The notes under the pieces are model-generated. The model did not search any database, had not been told where the DNA came from, and was given only the letters and a program-made list of their open reading frames with translations. Shown one piece after another: positions 47,797-57,686 of a DNA stretch of 64,000 bases. Position numbers and translations under genes: made by a program. Source of the DNA: Cryobacterium sinapicolor (GTDB lineage Bacteria > Actinomycetota > Actinomycetes > Actinomycetales > Microbacteriaceae); contig NZ_SOGQ01000050.1 in the NCBI RefSeq assembly GCF_004403465.1, positions 31,848 to 95,847 of the forward strand, given 5' to 3'. The first letter of the stretch is position 1; the number at the start of each line of letters is the position of its first letter.

Positions 47797-48435
47797 CTAG
47801 TCGGCGTGCGGCACCATCGGCGGCTCGGCTTCGCCGCGCCACGCCTCGACGCCCTCCTTGATCGCGAACCCGGCGATCGCCAGGGCGGCCAGCGAGTCGG
47901 CCCAGGCCCAACCGAGGAGCGCGTTGGCTGCCAGCCCGAGCAGCATCGACCCCGACAGCCACGCGCAGAGCAGCAGCTGTCGGGCGTCGGCGATCACGCT
48001 GGCACTGCCGAGTTCGGCGCCGGTCCGGCGCTCCACGCCGGCCACCGCGGGCATGATCACCAGGCTCAGACAGGCGATGACAATCCCCAGCGGGCTGGGC
48101 GCGGCCTCGACAACGCCGGCGAAGCTCAGGCCGGCGGCCAGGATCACGTACCCGGCGAGGGCGAAGAACGCGATCGCGATGGCGCGGAGGGCCGGTTTCT
48201 GCCAGCGGTCCGGATCGCGACGGGAGAACTGCCACGCGATGACCGCGGCGGAGAGCACCTCGATCACGGAGTCCAGGCCGAAAGCGATCAAGGCCGTCGA
48301 GGATGCCGCGGCGCCCGCCACGACCGAGGCGACGGCCTCGAGCACGTTGTAGCCGATCGTGAAACCCACGATCCAGCGCACCGTACGGCGCAGCACCGTG
48401 CGACGGGCCTCGGACAGCGTACCCGGGTCATCCAT
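47797..48435 (-). CDS. Cation diffusion facilitator-like transporter
   Basis: 212 residues from ATG 48435 with GGAAGGGG upstream; the longer frame is antisense-like. Five to six membrane helices. The CDF features are TIGYNVLEAVASVVAGAAASSTALIAFGLDSVIEVLSAAVIAWQF (helix with Asp/Glu metal-site residues) and ARQLLLCAWLSGSMLLGLAANALLGWAWADSLAALAIAGFAIKEG (second site Asp). The cytoplasmic C-terminal domain typical of full CDFs is nearly absent. It is probably a metal/proton antiporter; metal unknown. Confidence 0.82.
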   Translation of the reverse strand: MDDPGTLSEARRTVLRRTVRWIVGFTIGYNVLEAVASVVAGAAASSTALIAFGLDSVIEVLSAAVIAWQFSRRDPDRWQKPALRAIAIAFFALAGYVILAAGLSFAGVVEAAPSPLGIVIACLSLVIMPAVAGVERRTGAELGSASVIADARQLLLCAWLSGSMLLGLAANALLGWAWADSLAALAIAGFAIKEGVEAWRGEAEPPMVPHAD

Positions 48436-48481
48436 GGCACCCCTTCCCGCTCCAATCCTGCCACTCACGGCGAGGCCCGGC

Positions 48482-48525
48482 CGGGCGCTGCAGGCCCGGC
48501 ACCGAACGGGCGCTGCAGGCCCGGC
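48482..48525. repeat. Direct repeat in the CDF-valS divergent region
   Basis: CGGGCGCTGCAGGCCCGGC occurs at 48482-48500 and 48507-48525, identical, 25 bp apart. Each copy has GGGC and GCCC arms around CTGCAG-like DNA. It lies upstream of both divergent genes and could be a regulator site or a slippage duplication. Confidence 0.6.
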
Positions 48526-48631
48526 GACGGCCGGAGTCGGTGGACGACGGGGCATCCGGTAAGTTGGGTGAGGCCCAATATTCAGGTACCTCACCACCGA
48601 CACGGTGCCGCACAGATCGAATCGGAGAAAC

Positions 48632-51214
48632 ATGACCGCCGCCAGCGTTCCGGAAAAACCGGCCCTCGAGGGCCTCGAAACCAAGTGGGGCGACTCCTGG
48701 GAAGAGGCCCGCACCTACCGTTTCGACCGTGACTCGGCCACGCGGGAGCGCATCTTCTCCATCGACACCCCGCCGCCGACCGCCTCCGGCTCGCTGCACA
48801 TCGGCCACGTCTTCTCCTACACGCACACGGATGTCATCGCCCGCTTCGAGCGGATGCGCGGCAAGAGCGTCTTCTACCCGATGGGCTGGGACGACAACGG
48901 CCTGCCCACCGAGCGACGCGTGCAGAACTACTACGGCGTGCGCTGCGACCCGTCGCTGCCCTACGTCGACGACTTCACCGCCCCGTTCGAGGGCGGCGAC
49001 GGCAAGAGCACCAAGGCCGCCGACCAGCTGCCGATCAGCCGCCGCAACTTCATCGAGCTGTGCGAACGCCTTACCATCGAGGACGAGAAGCAGTTCGAGG
49101 CCGTCTGGCGCAGGCTGGGCCTCAGCGTCGACTGGACCCAGACCTACCGCACCATCGGCAACGATTCCCTGGTCACCTCCCAGTCCGCGTTCATCGGCAA
49201 CGTCGAGCGCGGCGAGGCCTACCAGGCCATGGCCCCCACCCTCTGGGACGTCACCTTCCGCACCGCGGTCGCCCAGGCCGAGCTCGAAGACAAGGAGATG
49301 CCGGCGTCCTACCACCGGGTCGCCTTCGCCCAGCCCGACGGCGGTTCCATCGAGATCGAGACCACCCGCCCGGAGCTGCTGCCGGCCTGTGTGGCCCTCG
49401 TGGCGCATCCGGACGATGAGCGCTACAAGGCGCTGTTCGGCACGACCGTGCGCACCCCCCTCTTCGACGTGGAGGTGCCGATCCTGGCCCACCACCTCGC
49501 GCAGAAGGACAAGGGCAGCGGAATCGCCATGATCTGCACGTTCGGTGATGTGACCGACGTGATCTGGTGGCGTGAACTCGACCTGCCCAACCGCGCAATC
49601 ATGGGCTTCGACGGCCGCATCATCGCCGAGGCGCCAGGCGCCATCACCAGCGCGGCGGGACAGGCCGCGTACGCGCAGCTGGCCGGCAAGACCGTCTTCT
49701 CCGCCAAAGCGGCCGTGGTCGACCTGCTCCGCACCAGCGGCGACATGATCGGCGAGCCCCGAGCGATCGTGCACCCGGTCAAGTTCTTCGAGAAAGGCGA
49801 CAAACCGCTCGAGATCGTGTCGACCCGGCAGTGGTACATCCGCAACGGCGCACGAGACGAGAAACTACGCGCCCGCCTGATCACACACGGCACCGATCTG
49901 CAGTGGCACCCTGAGTTCATGCGCGTACGCTACGAGAACTGGGTCAACGGCCTCACCGGCGATTGGCTCGTCTCCCGCCAACGCTTCTTCGGCGTTCCAC
50001 TGCCGATCTGGTACCCGCTGGATGCCGACGCGAACCCGCTCTTCGACCAGCCCATCGTCGCCACCCGCGACCTGCTCCCGGTCGACCCGTCCTCCGACAC
50101 CGCCCCCGGCTACGCGGCCGAGCAGCGCGGCCAGGCGAACGGCTTCGTCGGCGAGGTCGACGTGATGGACACCTGGGCGACCTCCTCCCTGACCCCGCAG
50201 CTGGCGGGCGGCTGGGACCGGGACCCCGAACTGTTCGACCTCGTCTACCCCTACTCGCTGCGCCCGCAGGGCCAGGACATCATCCGCACCTGGCTGTTCT
50301 CCACCCTGCTGCGCGCCGAGCTGGAGCACGGCGTCTCGCCGTGGCAGCACGCGGCCCTGTCCGGCTTCATCGTCGACCCCGACCGCAAGAAGATGTCCAA
50401 GTCCAAGGGCAATGTGGTCACCCCGGCGGACATGCTCGAGCAGCACGGATCGGATGCCGTGCGCTACTGGGCCGCGTCGTCCCGCCTCGGCACCGACGCC
50501 GCCTTCGACCCCAAGAACCCGACCCAGATCAAAATCGGCCGTCGCCTGGCGATCAAGATCCTGAATGCGTCGAAGTTCATCCTGGCTTTCGACGGCGCCG
50601 CCGACGCGCCGGTGACCGAGTCGCTCGACCAGAGCATGCTCGCCCGGCTCAGCGTCGTCGTCGGCCAGGCCACCGCCGCCTTCGAGGGCTACGACCACGC
50701 CCGTGCGCTGGAACTCACCGAGAGTTTCTTCTGGACGTTCTGCGACGACTACCTCGAACTAGTCAAGGAGCGCGCCTACGGCGAGGCGGGCGCCGGACAA
50801 GCCTCGGCCGTCGCCGGCCTGCGCACCGCGCTGGCCACCCTGCTGCGACTCTTCGCCCCGTTCGTGCCGTTCGCGACCGAGGAGGCCTGGTCGTGGTCCA
50901 ACGAGGAGTCGATCCATCGTGCCGCCTGGCCCGTGCAGAGCGAGCTCGGCGGAGGGCATGGCGGCAACGTCGCCCTGCTGGACCTGTCCAGCCGAGCGCT
51001 CACCGGCATCCGCCGCGCGAAGACCGATGCCAAGGCCTCCCAGAAATCAGCCGTAGTTTCTGCTGTAATTAGCGGTACCGCTGCAGAGATTGCCCTGCTC
51101 AGGCAGGCTGCGGCCGATCTGAGGGCCGTTGGTCGCATCTCGGAGTTGGTTTTTATTGAAGGCAGCGAATTGGCTGTCACTGACATCGTGCTCGCCACGG
51201 TGCCAGAGAACTAG
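48632..51214 (+). CDS. valS: Valyl-tRNA synthetase
   Basis: 860 residues from ATG 48632 with GGAGAAAC upstream. Class I motifs: HIGHVFSYTHTDVIARF (near residue 56) and KKMSKSKGNVVTP (near 586). The editing domain and a helical anticodon domain follow. The coiled-coil C-terminal arm of many bacterial ValRS is shortened. The GNAT gene starts 9 bp after its stop, sharing the TAGGAG site. Confidence 0.95.
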   Translation: MTAASVPEKPALEGLETKWGDSWEEARTYRFDRDSATRERIFSIDTPPPTASGSLHIGHVFSYTHTDVIARFERMRGKSVFYPMGWDDNGLPTERRVQNYYGVRCDPSLPYVDDFTAPFEGGDGKSTKAADQLPISRRNFIELCERLTIEDEKQFEAVWRRLGLSVDWTQTYRTIGNDSLVTSQSAFIGNVERGEAYQAMAPTLWDVTFRTAVAQAELEDKEMPASYHRVAFAQPDGGSIEIETTRPELLPACVALVAHPDDERYKALFGTTVRTPLFDVEVPILAHHLAQKDKGSGIAMICTFGDVTDVIWWRELDLPNRAIMGFDGRIIAEAPGAITSAAGQAAYAQLAGKTVFSAKAAVVDLLRTSGDMIGEPRAIVHPVKFFEKGDKPLEIVSTRQWYIRNGARDEKLRARLITHGTDLQWHPEFMRVRYENWVNGLTGDWLVSRQRFFGVPLPIWYPLDADANPLFDQPIVATRDLLPVDPSSDTAPGYAAEQRGQANGFVGEVDVMDTWATSSLTPQLAGGWDRDPELFDLVYPYSLRPQGQDIIRTWLFSTLLRAELEHGVSPWQHAALSGFIVDPDRKKMSKSKGNVVTPADMLEQHGSDAVRYWAASSRLGTDAAFDPKNPTQIKIGRRLAIKILNASKFILAFDGAADAPVTESLDQSMLARLSVVVGQATAAFEGYDHARALELTESFFWTFCDDYLELVKERAYGEAGAGQASAVAGLRTALATLLRLFAPFVPFATEEAWSWSNEESIHRAAWPVQSELGGGHGGNVALLDLSSRALTGIRRAKTDAKASQKSAVVSAVISGTAAEIALLRQAAADLRAVGRISELVFIEGSELAVTDIVLATVPEN

Positions 51215-51223
51215 GAGAACCGA

Positions 51224-51670
51224 ATGTCAATCAAGGTACGCGCGCTCGGCGACAAGGACTTCTTCTCGTGGCTGGGACTCTTCGAGGGTTACAGCGAGTT
51301 CTACAAAAGCGAACTCACTGATCAGAAAGCGCTCCAGGTCTGGAGCTGGATCATCGACAAGAATGAGTCGCTGGCCGGCGCCGTCGCGGTCGACGACGAC
51401 GGCCAGTTCGTCGGCTTCGCCCACTACCGCGAGGTTCCGAGCACCCTGACCGCCACCCGCGGCCTATTCCTGGATGACCTGTTCGTGTCGCCGGAGTCCC
51501 GCAGTGCTGGCGTCGGCCGGGCCCTGATCGAGTTCGCCAAAGAGTACGCCGCGCAGCACCGTCTCACCACCGTTCAGTGGCTGACCGCCGCCGACAACGA
51601 GTCCGCGCAGCGCCTGTACGACGATGTGGCCACCCGCACGGACTGGGTCACCTACGAGATCGAGCTGTAA
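51224..51670 (+). CDS. GNAT-family N-acetyltransferase
   Basis: 148 residues. The GNAT fold is clear: GLFLDDLFVSPESRSAGVGRALIEFAKEYA (acetyl-CoA site of R/Q-x-x-G-x-G/A type, here RSAGVG), then TVQWLTAADNESAQRLYDDVATRTDWVTYEI. Such enzymes acetylate small amines or peptide ends; the substrate is unknown. Coupled to valS upstream and to a small gene that begins at the base after its stop. Confidence 0.9.
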   Translation: MSIKVRALGDKDFFSWLGLFEGYSEFYKSELTDQKALQVWSWIIDKNESLAGAVAVDDDGQFVGFAHYREVPSTLTATRGLFLDDLFVSPESRSAGVGRALIEFAKEYAAQHRLTTVQWLTAADNESAQRLYDDVATRTDWVTYEIEL

Positions 51671-51937
51671 ATGAAGATGGGAACCCGCTGGCCGCTGGGT
51701 CACCCGGCGCCGGCCGGACTGCCCCACGTCGTGGAGATCGCCATCCGTGCGGTCGAGGAGGAGCTCACCGCGCTGGCGGAGGAGTCTAATGCCTGGCGGT
51801 GGACGCTGACCTGGCTCGAGGGCAGCCCCGTTCTCGAACTCGACGACGGCACGGTCATCCGGTACGACAAGGCTGAGGACAGCGCAACGATCACACAGCC
51901 GTCGATTGCGCTCGACGACGAGGACGACTGGATCTAG
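51671..51937 (+). CDS. Small acidic protein, hypothetical
   Basis: 88 residues, MKMGTRWPLGHPAPAGLPHVVEIAIRAVEEEL, ending in DDEDDWI. Acidic, no membrane segment or cysteine. WRWTLTWLEGSPVLELDDGTVIRYD suggests a small beta-sheet domain. It begins directly after the GNAT stop (TAA-ATG) and overlaps the converging methyltransferase gene by 4 bp. I do not recognise the family. Confidence 0.7.
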   Translation: MKMGTRWPLGHPAPAGLPHVVEIAIRAVEEELTALAEESNAWRWTLTWLEGSPVLELDDGTVIRYDKAEDSATITQPSIALDDEDDWI

Positions 51938-52785
51938 CCGCTCTCGGCCCGGGATCTCCGGGCGACGATCTCGCCGTGCGGCATGCCGAACCAGCCATCG
52001 GGATCGCCGGCCCACTGCAGCCAGGCGGCCTGCATCATCCGCAGGTCGGCGAGGTCGGCCGTGCCCACCTCGATGGCGTGCGCCGCGAAGTCGGACTCGA
52101 TGACCCGCACGGCCCAAGACTGCCCCCACCACTCGCGTTCGACATCCGAGGCGAAGCACCAGATGGATGCCGAACTCGTCACGTCCGTGAACCCCGCCTG
52201 GTGCGCCCAGGCCTTGAGCGAGCGACCGGCGTCGGGGTCGCCGCCGTTCCAGTAGTGCACGTCGCGGACGGCACTCTCCCACATGTGCAGGCCCTGCAGC
52301 TTCGGGTGGTACATCACTCCCCCGGAATCGACGTCGCGGACGGCGAGGATCCCGCCCGGTTTCAGCACGCGCAAGAACTCCCGCAAGGCGGCCACGGGGT
52401 TGGCGAGGTGCTGGAGCACCTGATGCGCGTGCACGACGTCGAAGCTCGCGTCGCCGAACTCCAGCGCGTAGGCGTCCCCCACCCGGAACGCCACGTTCCG
52501 CACACCCTCGTCGAAGGCCAGTCCGGCCGCACGCCGCACGACCTGCTCCGACGCATCGATGCCGGTGACCCGCCCGGGATACAACCGACGGGCCAGGTCG
52601 ACCGTGATCGTGCCCGGGCCGCAGCCCACGTCCAGCAGGGTCAGGCCGGCGTCCAGGTGCGGGATCAGGTAGGCCGCGGAGTTCGCCACCGTGCGCCAGG
52701 TGTGCGAGCGCAGCACGCTCTCGTGGTGCCCATGAGTGTACTGCTCCCGGGGTGCGGTCTCGGGGCGTGCCGGCTCGTCGATCAT
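51934..52785 (-). CDS. Class I SAM-dependent methyltransferase
   Basis: 283 residues. Methyltransferase motif I is LTLLDVGCGPGTITVDLARR, followed by VTGIDASEQVV, FRVGDAYALEFGDASFDVVHAHQVLQHLANPVAALREFLRVLKPGG. The type is the UbiE/Ubie-like fold with an unassigned C-terminal part (WCFASDVEREWWGQSWAVRV). Substrate unknown. It converges on the preceding operon, sharing 4 bp, and is divergent from the M3 peptidase gene. Confidence 0.9.
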   Translation of the reverse strand: MIDEPARPETAPREQYTHGHHESVLRSHTWRTVANSAAYLIPHLDAGLTLLDVGCGPGTITVDLARRLYPGRVTGIDASEQVVRRAAGLAFDEGVRNVAFRVGDAYALEFGDASFDVVHAHQVLQHLANPVAALREFLRVLKPGGILAVRDVDSGGVMYHPKLQGLHMWESAVRDVHYWNGGDPDAGRSLKAWAHQAGFTDVTSSASIWCFASDVEREWWGQSWAVRVIESDFAAHAIEVGTADLADLRMMQAAWLQWAGDPDGWFGMPHGEIVARRSRAESG

Positions 52786-52851
52786 GAACCGATCCTAGGC
52801 GCGGCCGGGAACACTCCGACAGGTCAAATATGGCTGTGACAGGGTGAAGAA

Positions 52852-54885
52852 ATGAACCCCTTCGCCAGCACCAGCACACTTCCGTTCGAGCTGCCCCCGT
52901 TCGCGCTGATTGCGGAGGAGCACTACCGGCCGGCGTTCCTGGACGGCATGGCCGAGCAACTCGCCGAGATCGCGGCGATCTGCGCGAGCACGGATGCCCC
53001 CACCTTCGACAACACCATGGTCCCACTCGAGCGCAGCGGGCAGCTGCTCACCCGGGTGGCCGAGGTGTTCTTCAACCGGAGTTCGTCAGACTCCGACGAC
53101 TTCACCAACGCCCTCGCGGAGGAACTAGCCCCGCTCCTCGCGGCGCATGCGGACGCCATCCGTCTGGACCCGGCCCTTTTTCGTCGGATCGCCGCCCTGC
53201 ACGAGCGGCGCGGCCTTCTGGACCTGGAATCGGAGGCACGCTACCTGGTCGAACGGTACTTCACCGAGTTCACCCTCGCGGGCGCCGGCCTCGCCGACGA
53301 CGACAAGGCCCGGCTGCGCGACTACAACAAGAGACTCTCCACGGTCACCACCCGGTTCGAGAAGAACCTGCTCGCCGACACCAACGATCTCGCGCTGGTG
53401 CTCGACGACGCGAGCGAGCTGGACGGCCTCACCCCCGGCCAAACCTCCGCCGCGGCCGAGGCGGCCACGGAGCGCGGCCTGGACGGCCGGTACGTGATCA
53501 CCCTGGTGCTGCCGACCTCGCACCCCTACCTGGCGCAGCTGACCAACCGGGGCGTGCGGGAGCGGCTGCTGGCGGCCTCGCGGGCCCGCGGAATCCGTGG
53601 CGGGCAGTTCGACAACCGTGACCTGGTGCTGGAGATCGCCCGGCTGCGTGCCGAGCGCGCCCGGCTGCTCGGATTCGACAGTCACGCGGCCGGCGTGACC
53701 GCGGACCAAACAGCGAAGACCCCGCAGGCGGTCGCCGATATGCTCGGGCGCCTCGCCCCGGCCGCGGCCCGGAACGCGCGCGCCGAGCAGGCAGACCTGC
53801 AGGCGCAGATCGATGCGGAGGGCGGGGGCTTCGAACTCGCCGCCTGGGACTGGGCCTTTTACACCGAGAAGGTGCGGCGGGCCCGCTACAACGTGGACAC
53901 CGCGGCCATGCGCCCATACTTTGAGTTCGAACGGGTGCTGCAGGACGGCGTGTTCTACGCGGCCAACCTGCTCTACGGCGTCACTTTCACCGAACGCACG
54001 GACCTCGTCGCCTGGCACCCGGGGGCGCGCGTGTTCGAGGTCGCCGAGGCCGATGGCTCCCCCGTGGGCCTCTACATCATCGACGTCTACACCCGGGACT
54101 CCAAGCGGGGCGGCGCCTGGATGAACGCTCTCGGCTCCCAGTCCACGCTGCTCGGCACCCCGAGGATCGTCTGCAACAACCTGAACGTGCCCCGGCCGGC
54201 CGCGGGTGAGCCCACGCTGCTCAGCTTCGATGAGGTCGTCACCCTGTTTCACGAATTCGGGCACGCACTGCACGGCCTGTTCGCGCGGGTCACCTTCCCG
54301 AAGTTCGCCGGCACCAATGTGTACCGCGACTTCGTCGAGTTCCCCAGCCAGGTCAACGAGATGTGGATGCTGTGGCCCGAGGTCCTCGCGAACTACGCCC
54401 GGCACCACGCGACCGGTGACCCCATGCCCCAGGACCTCGTCGACCGAATCCAAGCCTCGTCCACCTTCAACGAGGGCTTCTCCACCAGCGAGTACCTCGC
54501 AGCGGCCCTGCTCGACCAGGCCTGGCACCGCATCGGCGCCGACGACGTGGTAACGGATGTCGCCGCGTTCGAGGCATCCGCCCTCGCCGCCGCGGGCCTC
54601 GACAACCCCGTCGTGCCGACCCGGTATGCCAGTACTTACTTCGCCCACACCTTCGCGGGCGGCTACGACGCCGGCTACTACTCCTACATCTGGAGCGAGG
54701 TGCTCGACGCGGACACCGGCGAGTGGTTCGCGGAGAACGGCGGGCTCACCCGGGCCAACGGCGACCGGTTCCGGTCCCGGCTGCTCGGCGTGGGCGGCAG
54801 CACCGAGCCGCTCGCGGCCTACCGCGACTTCCGTGGCCGCGACGCCTCGATGCAGCCGCTGCTCGACCGCCGCGGCCTGAACTAG
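52852..54885 (+). CDS. M3-family zinc metallopeptidase (oligopeptidase A/Dcp type)
   Basis: 677 residues, the usual size. The zinc motif HEFGHALHG places ligands at His467 and His471 with catalytic Glu468; the third ligand is Glu496 (DFVEFPSQVNEMW). C-terminal FAHTFAGGYDAGYYSYIWSEVLDADTGEWF is typical of Dcp/PrlC proteins. They degrade short peptides in the cytoplasm (dipeptidyl carboxypeptidase or oligopeptidase). No signal peptide. It may process peptides from the ABC importer, though it is not in that operon. Confidence 0.94.
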   Translation: MNPFASTSTLPFELPPFALIAEEHYRPAFLDGMAEQLAEIAAICASTDAPTFDNTMVPLERSGQLLTRVAEVFFNRSSSDSDDFTNALAEELAPLLAAHADAIRLDPALFRRIAALHERRGLLDLESEARYLVERYFTEFTLAGAGLADDDKARLRDYNKRLSTVTTRFEKNLLADTNDLALVLDDASELDGLTPGQTSAAAEAATERGLDGRYVITLVLPTSHPYLAQLTNRGVRERLLAASRARGIRGGQFDNRDLVLEIARLRAERARLLGFDSHAAGVTADQTAKTPQAVADMLGRLAPAAARNARAEQADLQAQIDAEGGGFELAAWDWAFYTEKVRRARYNVDTAAMRPYFEFERVLQDGVFYAANLLYGVTFTERTDLVAWHPGARVFEVAEADGSPVGLYIIDVYTRDSKRGGAWMNALGSQSTLLGTPRIVCNNLNVPRPAAGEPTLLSFDEVVTLFHEFGHALHGLFARVTFPKFAGTNVYRDFVEFPSQVNEMWMLWPEVLANYARHHATGDPMPQDLVDRIQASSTFNEGFSTSEYLAAALLDQAWHRIGADDVVTDVAAFEASALAAAGLDNPVVPTRYASTYFAHTFAGGYDAGYYSYIWSEVLDADTGEWFAENGGLTRANGDRFRSRLLGVGGSTEPLAAYRDFRGRDASMQPLLDRRGLN

Positions 54886-54951
54886 CGCCTCCGCCGGACC
54901 CAGCGCCGCCCGGTCCCGAGCGGCACTCCAACGCCCCTGCCCTGAACCACA

Positions 54952-55022
54952 TCGACGGAGATTTTACGGTTCGAGGCCGGTTTCGGGCCGATTTGCTCCC
55001 ATTTTGGCAAAATCTCCGTCGA
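54952..55022. repeat. Palindromic element, copy B
   Basis: A 71-bp unit with perfect 14-bp ends TCGACGGAGATTTT (54952-54965) and AAAATCTCCGTCGA (55009-55022). Both sides extend imperfectly to CCCTGA / TCAGGG (54940-55033). It lies after the M3 peptidase stop, inside the decayed end of the benE-like remnant. Confidence 0.85.
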
Positions 55023-55472
55023 ATTCGTCAGGGACACCCGACGGGCTGTGAGCGAGACCGGCCGGAGGGCATCCCGCCGAGCCAGAGCATCACCACACCG
55101 CCGACGGTGATGGCCCGCCCCAGCGCCGGCCAGAGTCCAGAGTCCAGAGTCCAGAGTCCAGAGTCCAGAGAGCACGATCAGAGCACCGCAGACCAGGAAT
55201 GCGCCGGCGGCGGCGCCGAAGTCGCCCATGGTCTGCCCGGCGGCCACGAGAAGCGCCGCCCCGGGGGGTGGACCAGGCGAAGGAGATCGGCATCTTGAAA
55301 TACCACGGCAGCATCACACAGGTGATGCCCACCAGCAGGCAGAGCGCCAGCAGGCCGGATGCCGCCTGATCGTCGGTCGCGCCCACGGCCTGTAGTCCGG
55401 CGATGACGAGCACGAAAGAACTGGCAAATCCGGTGATGGCCGCCACGATGCCGGCGAAGACGGGCTGTTACC
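55023..55472 (-). pseudogene. Benzoate/H+ symporter (BenE-like) remnant
   Basis: The leftward frames read QPVFAGIVAAITGFASSFVL, then GATDDQAASGLLALCLLVGITCVMLPWYFKMPISFAWSTP, matching the BenE N-terminus. At a G run (about 55260-55267) the frame shifts; homology continues in another frame as GQTMGDFGAAAGAFLVCGALIVLSGLW. A 7-bp tandem repeat follows and homology is lost. A stop codon replaces the start region (TAA before CAGCCC). Full BenE is about 390 residues. The rest of 54886-55532 holds repeat element B and no intact gene. Confidence 0.75.
55131..55172. repeat. 7-bp tandem repeat (CAGAGTC)n
   Basis: Five perfect CAGAGTC units (55131-55165) and one variant CAGAGAG (55166-55172) lie inside the benE-like remnant. 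A 7-bp unit changes the reading frame with each step. Confidence 0.9.
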
Positions 55473-55532
55473 CGGCAACCCTCCGGGCTCAGGGCAGTCG
55501 CGTGCCGAAGCGGGGTGAGGCTGGCGCTCTAC

Positions 55533-56813
55533 CTAGGCGGACTTGTCGACGCGCCGGGGCTTGTGCAGCTCGATGGTGGGCTCGGCGTTGTCCAGCACGG
55601 CAGCGCGGGTGACCACGACGCGCGCCACCTCGGAGCTTGACGGCACCTCGAACATGATCGGTCCGAGCACCTCTTCCATGATCGCTCTCAAGCCGCGGGC
55701 GCCCGTTTTGCGCAGCACGGCCAGGTCGGCGATGGCCTCGAGGGCGGGCTGCTCGAATTCGAGCTCGACGCCGTCGAGTTCGAACATGCGCTGGTACTGG
55801 CGCACGAGCGCGTTCTTCGGCACGGTCAGGATCTGCATCAAGGCCACCTGGTCGAGCTGGGTGACCGTGGTGACCACGGGGAGCCGGCCGATGAATTCGG
55901 GGATCAGCCCGAACTTGTGCAGGTCTTCGGGGAGCACCTCGCTGAACAGGTTGACGTCGTCGCCCTTGCTGTGCAGCGGAGCGCCGAACCCGATGCCCTT
56001 CTTGCCGGCCCGGGTCGAGATGATGTCGTCGAGGCCCGCGAACGCGCCGGCCACGATGAACAGCACATTGGTTGTGTCGATCTGGATGAATTCCTGGTGC
56101 GGATGCTTGCGCCCGCCCTGCGGCGGGACCGAGGCCACGGTGCCCTCGAGGATCTTCAGCAGGGCCTGCTGCACACCCTCGCCGGACACGTCGCGGGTGA
56201 TCGACGGGTTCTCGGCCTTGCGAGCGATCTTGTCGATCTCGTCGATGTAGATGATGCCGGTCTCGGCGCGCTTGACGTCGTAGTCGGCGGCCTGGATCAG
56301 CTTGAGGAGAATGTTCTCCACGTCTTCACCGACGTAGCCGGCCTCGGTGAGGGCCGTCGCATCCGCCACGGCGAAGGGAACGTTGAGGCGTTTCGCGAGT
56401 GTCTGGGCGAGGTAGGTCTTCCCGCAGCCGGTGGGGCCGATCAATAGGATGTTGGACTTCGCGATTTCCACGTCGTCGTGGATGGCGTCGGCGGCGGTGA
56501 GGGTTGCGCGGGAGCGCACCCGCTTGTAGTGGTTGTAGACGGCGACGGCGAGGGCGCGCTTGGCGGCTTCCTGCCCGATGACGTACTCCTCGAGGAAGCC
56601 GAAGATCTCCTTCGGCTTGGGCAGTTCGAATTCGCCGGCACCGTCTTCAGCGGTGGCCTCGGCCAGACGCTCTTCGATGATCTCGTTGCACAGTTCGACG
56701 CACTCGTCGCAGATGTACACGCCGGGACCCGCAATGAGCTGCTGCACCTGCTTCTGGCTCTTTCCGCAGAAAGAACACTTCAACAGGTCGGCGCTTTCGC
56801 CTATTCGGGCCAT
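55533..56813 (-). CDS. clpX: ATP-dependent Clp protease ATP-binding subunit ClpX
   Basis: 426 residues. The N-terminal zinc domain has Cys13, Cys16, Cys35, Cys38 ([19 protein letters not shown]). The AAA+ domain has Walker [15 protein letters not shown] (near 128), Walker [16 protein letters not shown] (near 189), the pore loop in VGEDVENIL and sensor 2 [13 protein letters not shown]. It unfolds tagged proteins and feeds them to ClpP1P2. It follows clpP2 after 186 bp that contain a strong hairpin, so it may have its own promoter. Confidence 0.97.
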   Translation of the reverse strand: MARIGESADLLKCSFCGKSQKQVQQLIAGPGVYICDECVELCNEIIEERLAEATAEDGAGEFELPKPKEIFGFLEEYVIGQEAAKRALAVAVYNHYKRVRSRATLTAADAIHDDVEIAKSNILLIGPTGCGKTYLAQTLAKRLNVPFAVADATALTEAGYVGEDVENILLKLIQAADYDVKRAETGIIYIDEIDKIARKAENPSITRDVSGEGVQQALLKILEGTVASVPPQGGRKHPHQEFIQIDTTNVLFIVAGAFAGLDDIISTRAGKKGIGFGAPLHSKGDDVNLFSEVLPEDLHKFGLIPEFIGRLPVVTTVTQLDQVALMQILTVPKNALVRQYQRMFELDGVELEFEQPALEAIADLAVLRKTGARGLRAIMEEVLGPIMFEVPSSSEVARVVVTRAAVLDNAEPTIELHKPRRVDKSA

Positions 56814-56937
56814 CCGTCAGCCTCCTCCATTGACAACTGCATCGAGCCTAGCCTGTGCCTGTGCAGCACGGGTGCAGGCTGACCGCATCTGTCGGATAAC
56901 GTTCGCCCCCGTTGCGCAGGAATCCTCCGACCGGTGA

Positions 56938-56984
56938 AACGCGACGGATGCCCGGCTCAGGTGAGCCCGGACATCCGTCGCGTT
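56938..56984 (-). terminator. Hairpin after clpP2
   Basis: AACGCGACGGATG (56938-56950) pairs perfectly with CATCCGTCGCGTT (56972-56984); CCCGGCTCA and TGAGCCCGG extend the stem with one mismatch. It lies just beyond the clpP2 stop and separates it from clpX. Confidence 0.75.
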
Positions 56985-56999
56985 CACGGTTTCGCCCTA

Positions 57000-57671
57000 C
57001 TACTTGACGAGCGTGGGCACGTTTTTGCGGCTGGTCAGGATCTGGTCGATCAGGCCGTACTCGAGGGCCTCGGGCGAACCGAGGATCTTGTCGCGGTCGA
57101 TGTCCTTGTGAACCTGCTCCGCGCTGCGGTTGGAGTGGTGGGCGATGGTGAATTCCAGCCATTCGCGCATGCGCTGAATCTCTGCGGCCTGGATCTCGAT
57201 GTCAGACGCCTGACCCCCGCCCTGTCCGCCCGCCGACGGCTGGTGGATGAGGATACGCGCATTCGGAAGGGCGAGGCGCTTCCCCGGTGTGCCGCCGGCG
57301 AGCAGCACGGCGGCGGCGGAAGCCGCCTGGCCGAGGCAGACCGTCTGGATGTGCGGGCGAATGTACTGCATCGTGTCGTAGATCGCCGTCATCGCCGTGA
57401 AGGAGCCACCCGGGGAGTTGATGTACATCACGATGTCGCGGTCGGGATCCTGGCTCTCGAGCACGAGGAGCTGGGCCATGACATCGTCAGCGGACGCGTC
57501 GTCGACCTGCACGCCGAGGAAGATGATGCGGTCCTCGAAGAGCTTCGCGTACGGGTCCTGGCGCTTGTAGCCGTATGCCGTGCGCTCTTCAAAGGTGGGG
57601 AGGATGTAACGGGCCTCGGGTGACTGCGGGGCGCGTCCCCCGGCCTGGTGACCAAAATTCGTGAATTCCAT
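57000..57671 (-). CDS. clpP2: ATP-dependent Clp protease proteolytic subunit 2
   Basis: 223 residues with a longer N-terminal propeptide region than clpP1. Catalytic triad regions: Ser in [13 protein letters not shown] (near 113), His in [10 protein letters not shown] (near 142), Asp in [10 protein letters not shown] (near 191). [22 protein letters not shown] is the oligomer/substrate strand. In actinobacteria ClpP1 and ClpP2 form a mixed 14-mer. It begins 15 bp after clpP1. Confidence 0.96.
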   Translation of the reverse strand: MEFTNFGHQAGGRAPQSPEARYILPTFEERTAYGYKRQDPYAKLFEDRIIFLGVQVDDASADDVMAQLLVLESQDPDRDIVMYINSPGGSFTAMTAIYDTMQYIRPHIQTVCLGQAASAAAVLLAGGTPGKRLALPNARILIHQPSAGGQGGGQASDIEIQAAEIQRMREWLEFTIAHHSNRSAEQVHKDIDRDKILGSPEALEYGLIDQILTSRKNVPTLVK

Positions 57672-57686
57672 GTCGTTTCGCCCGTC

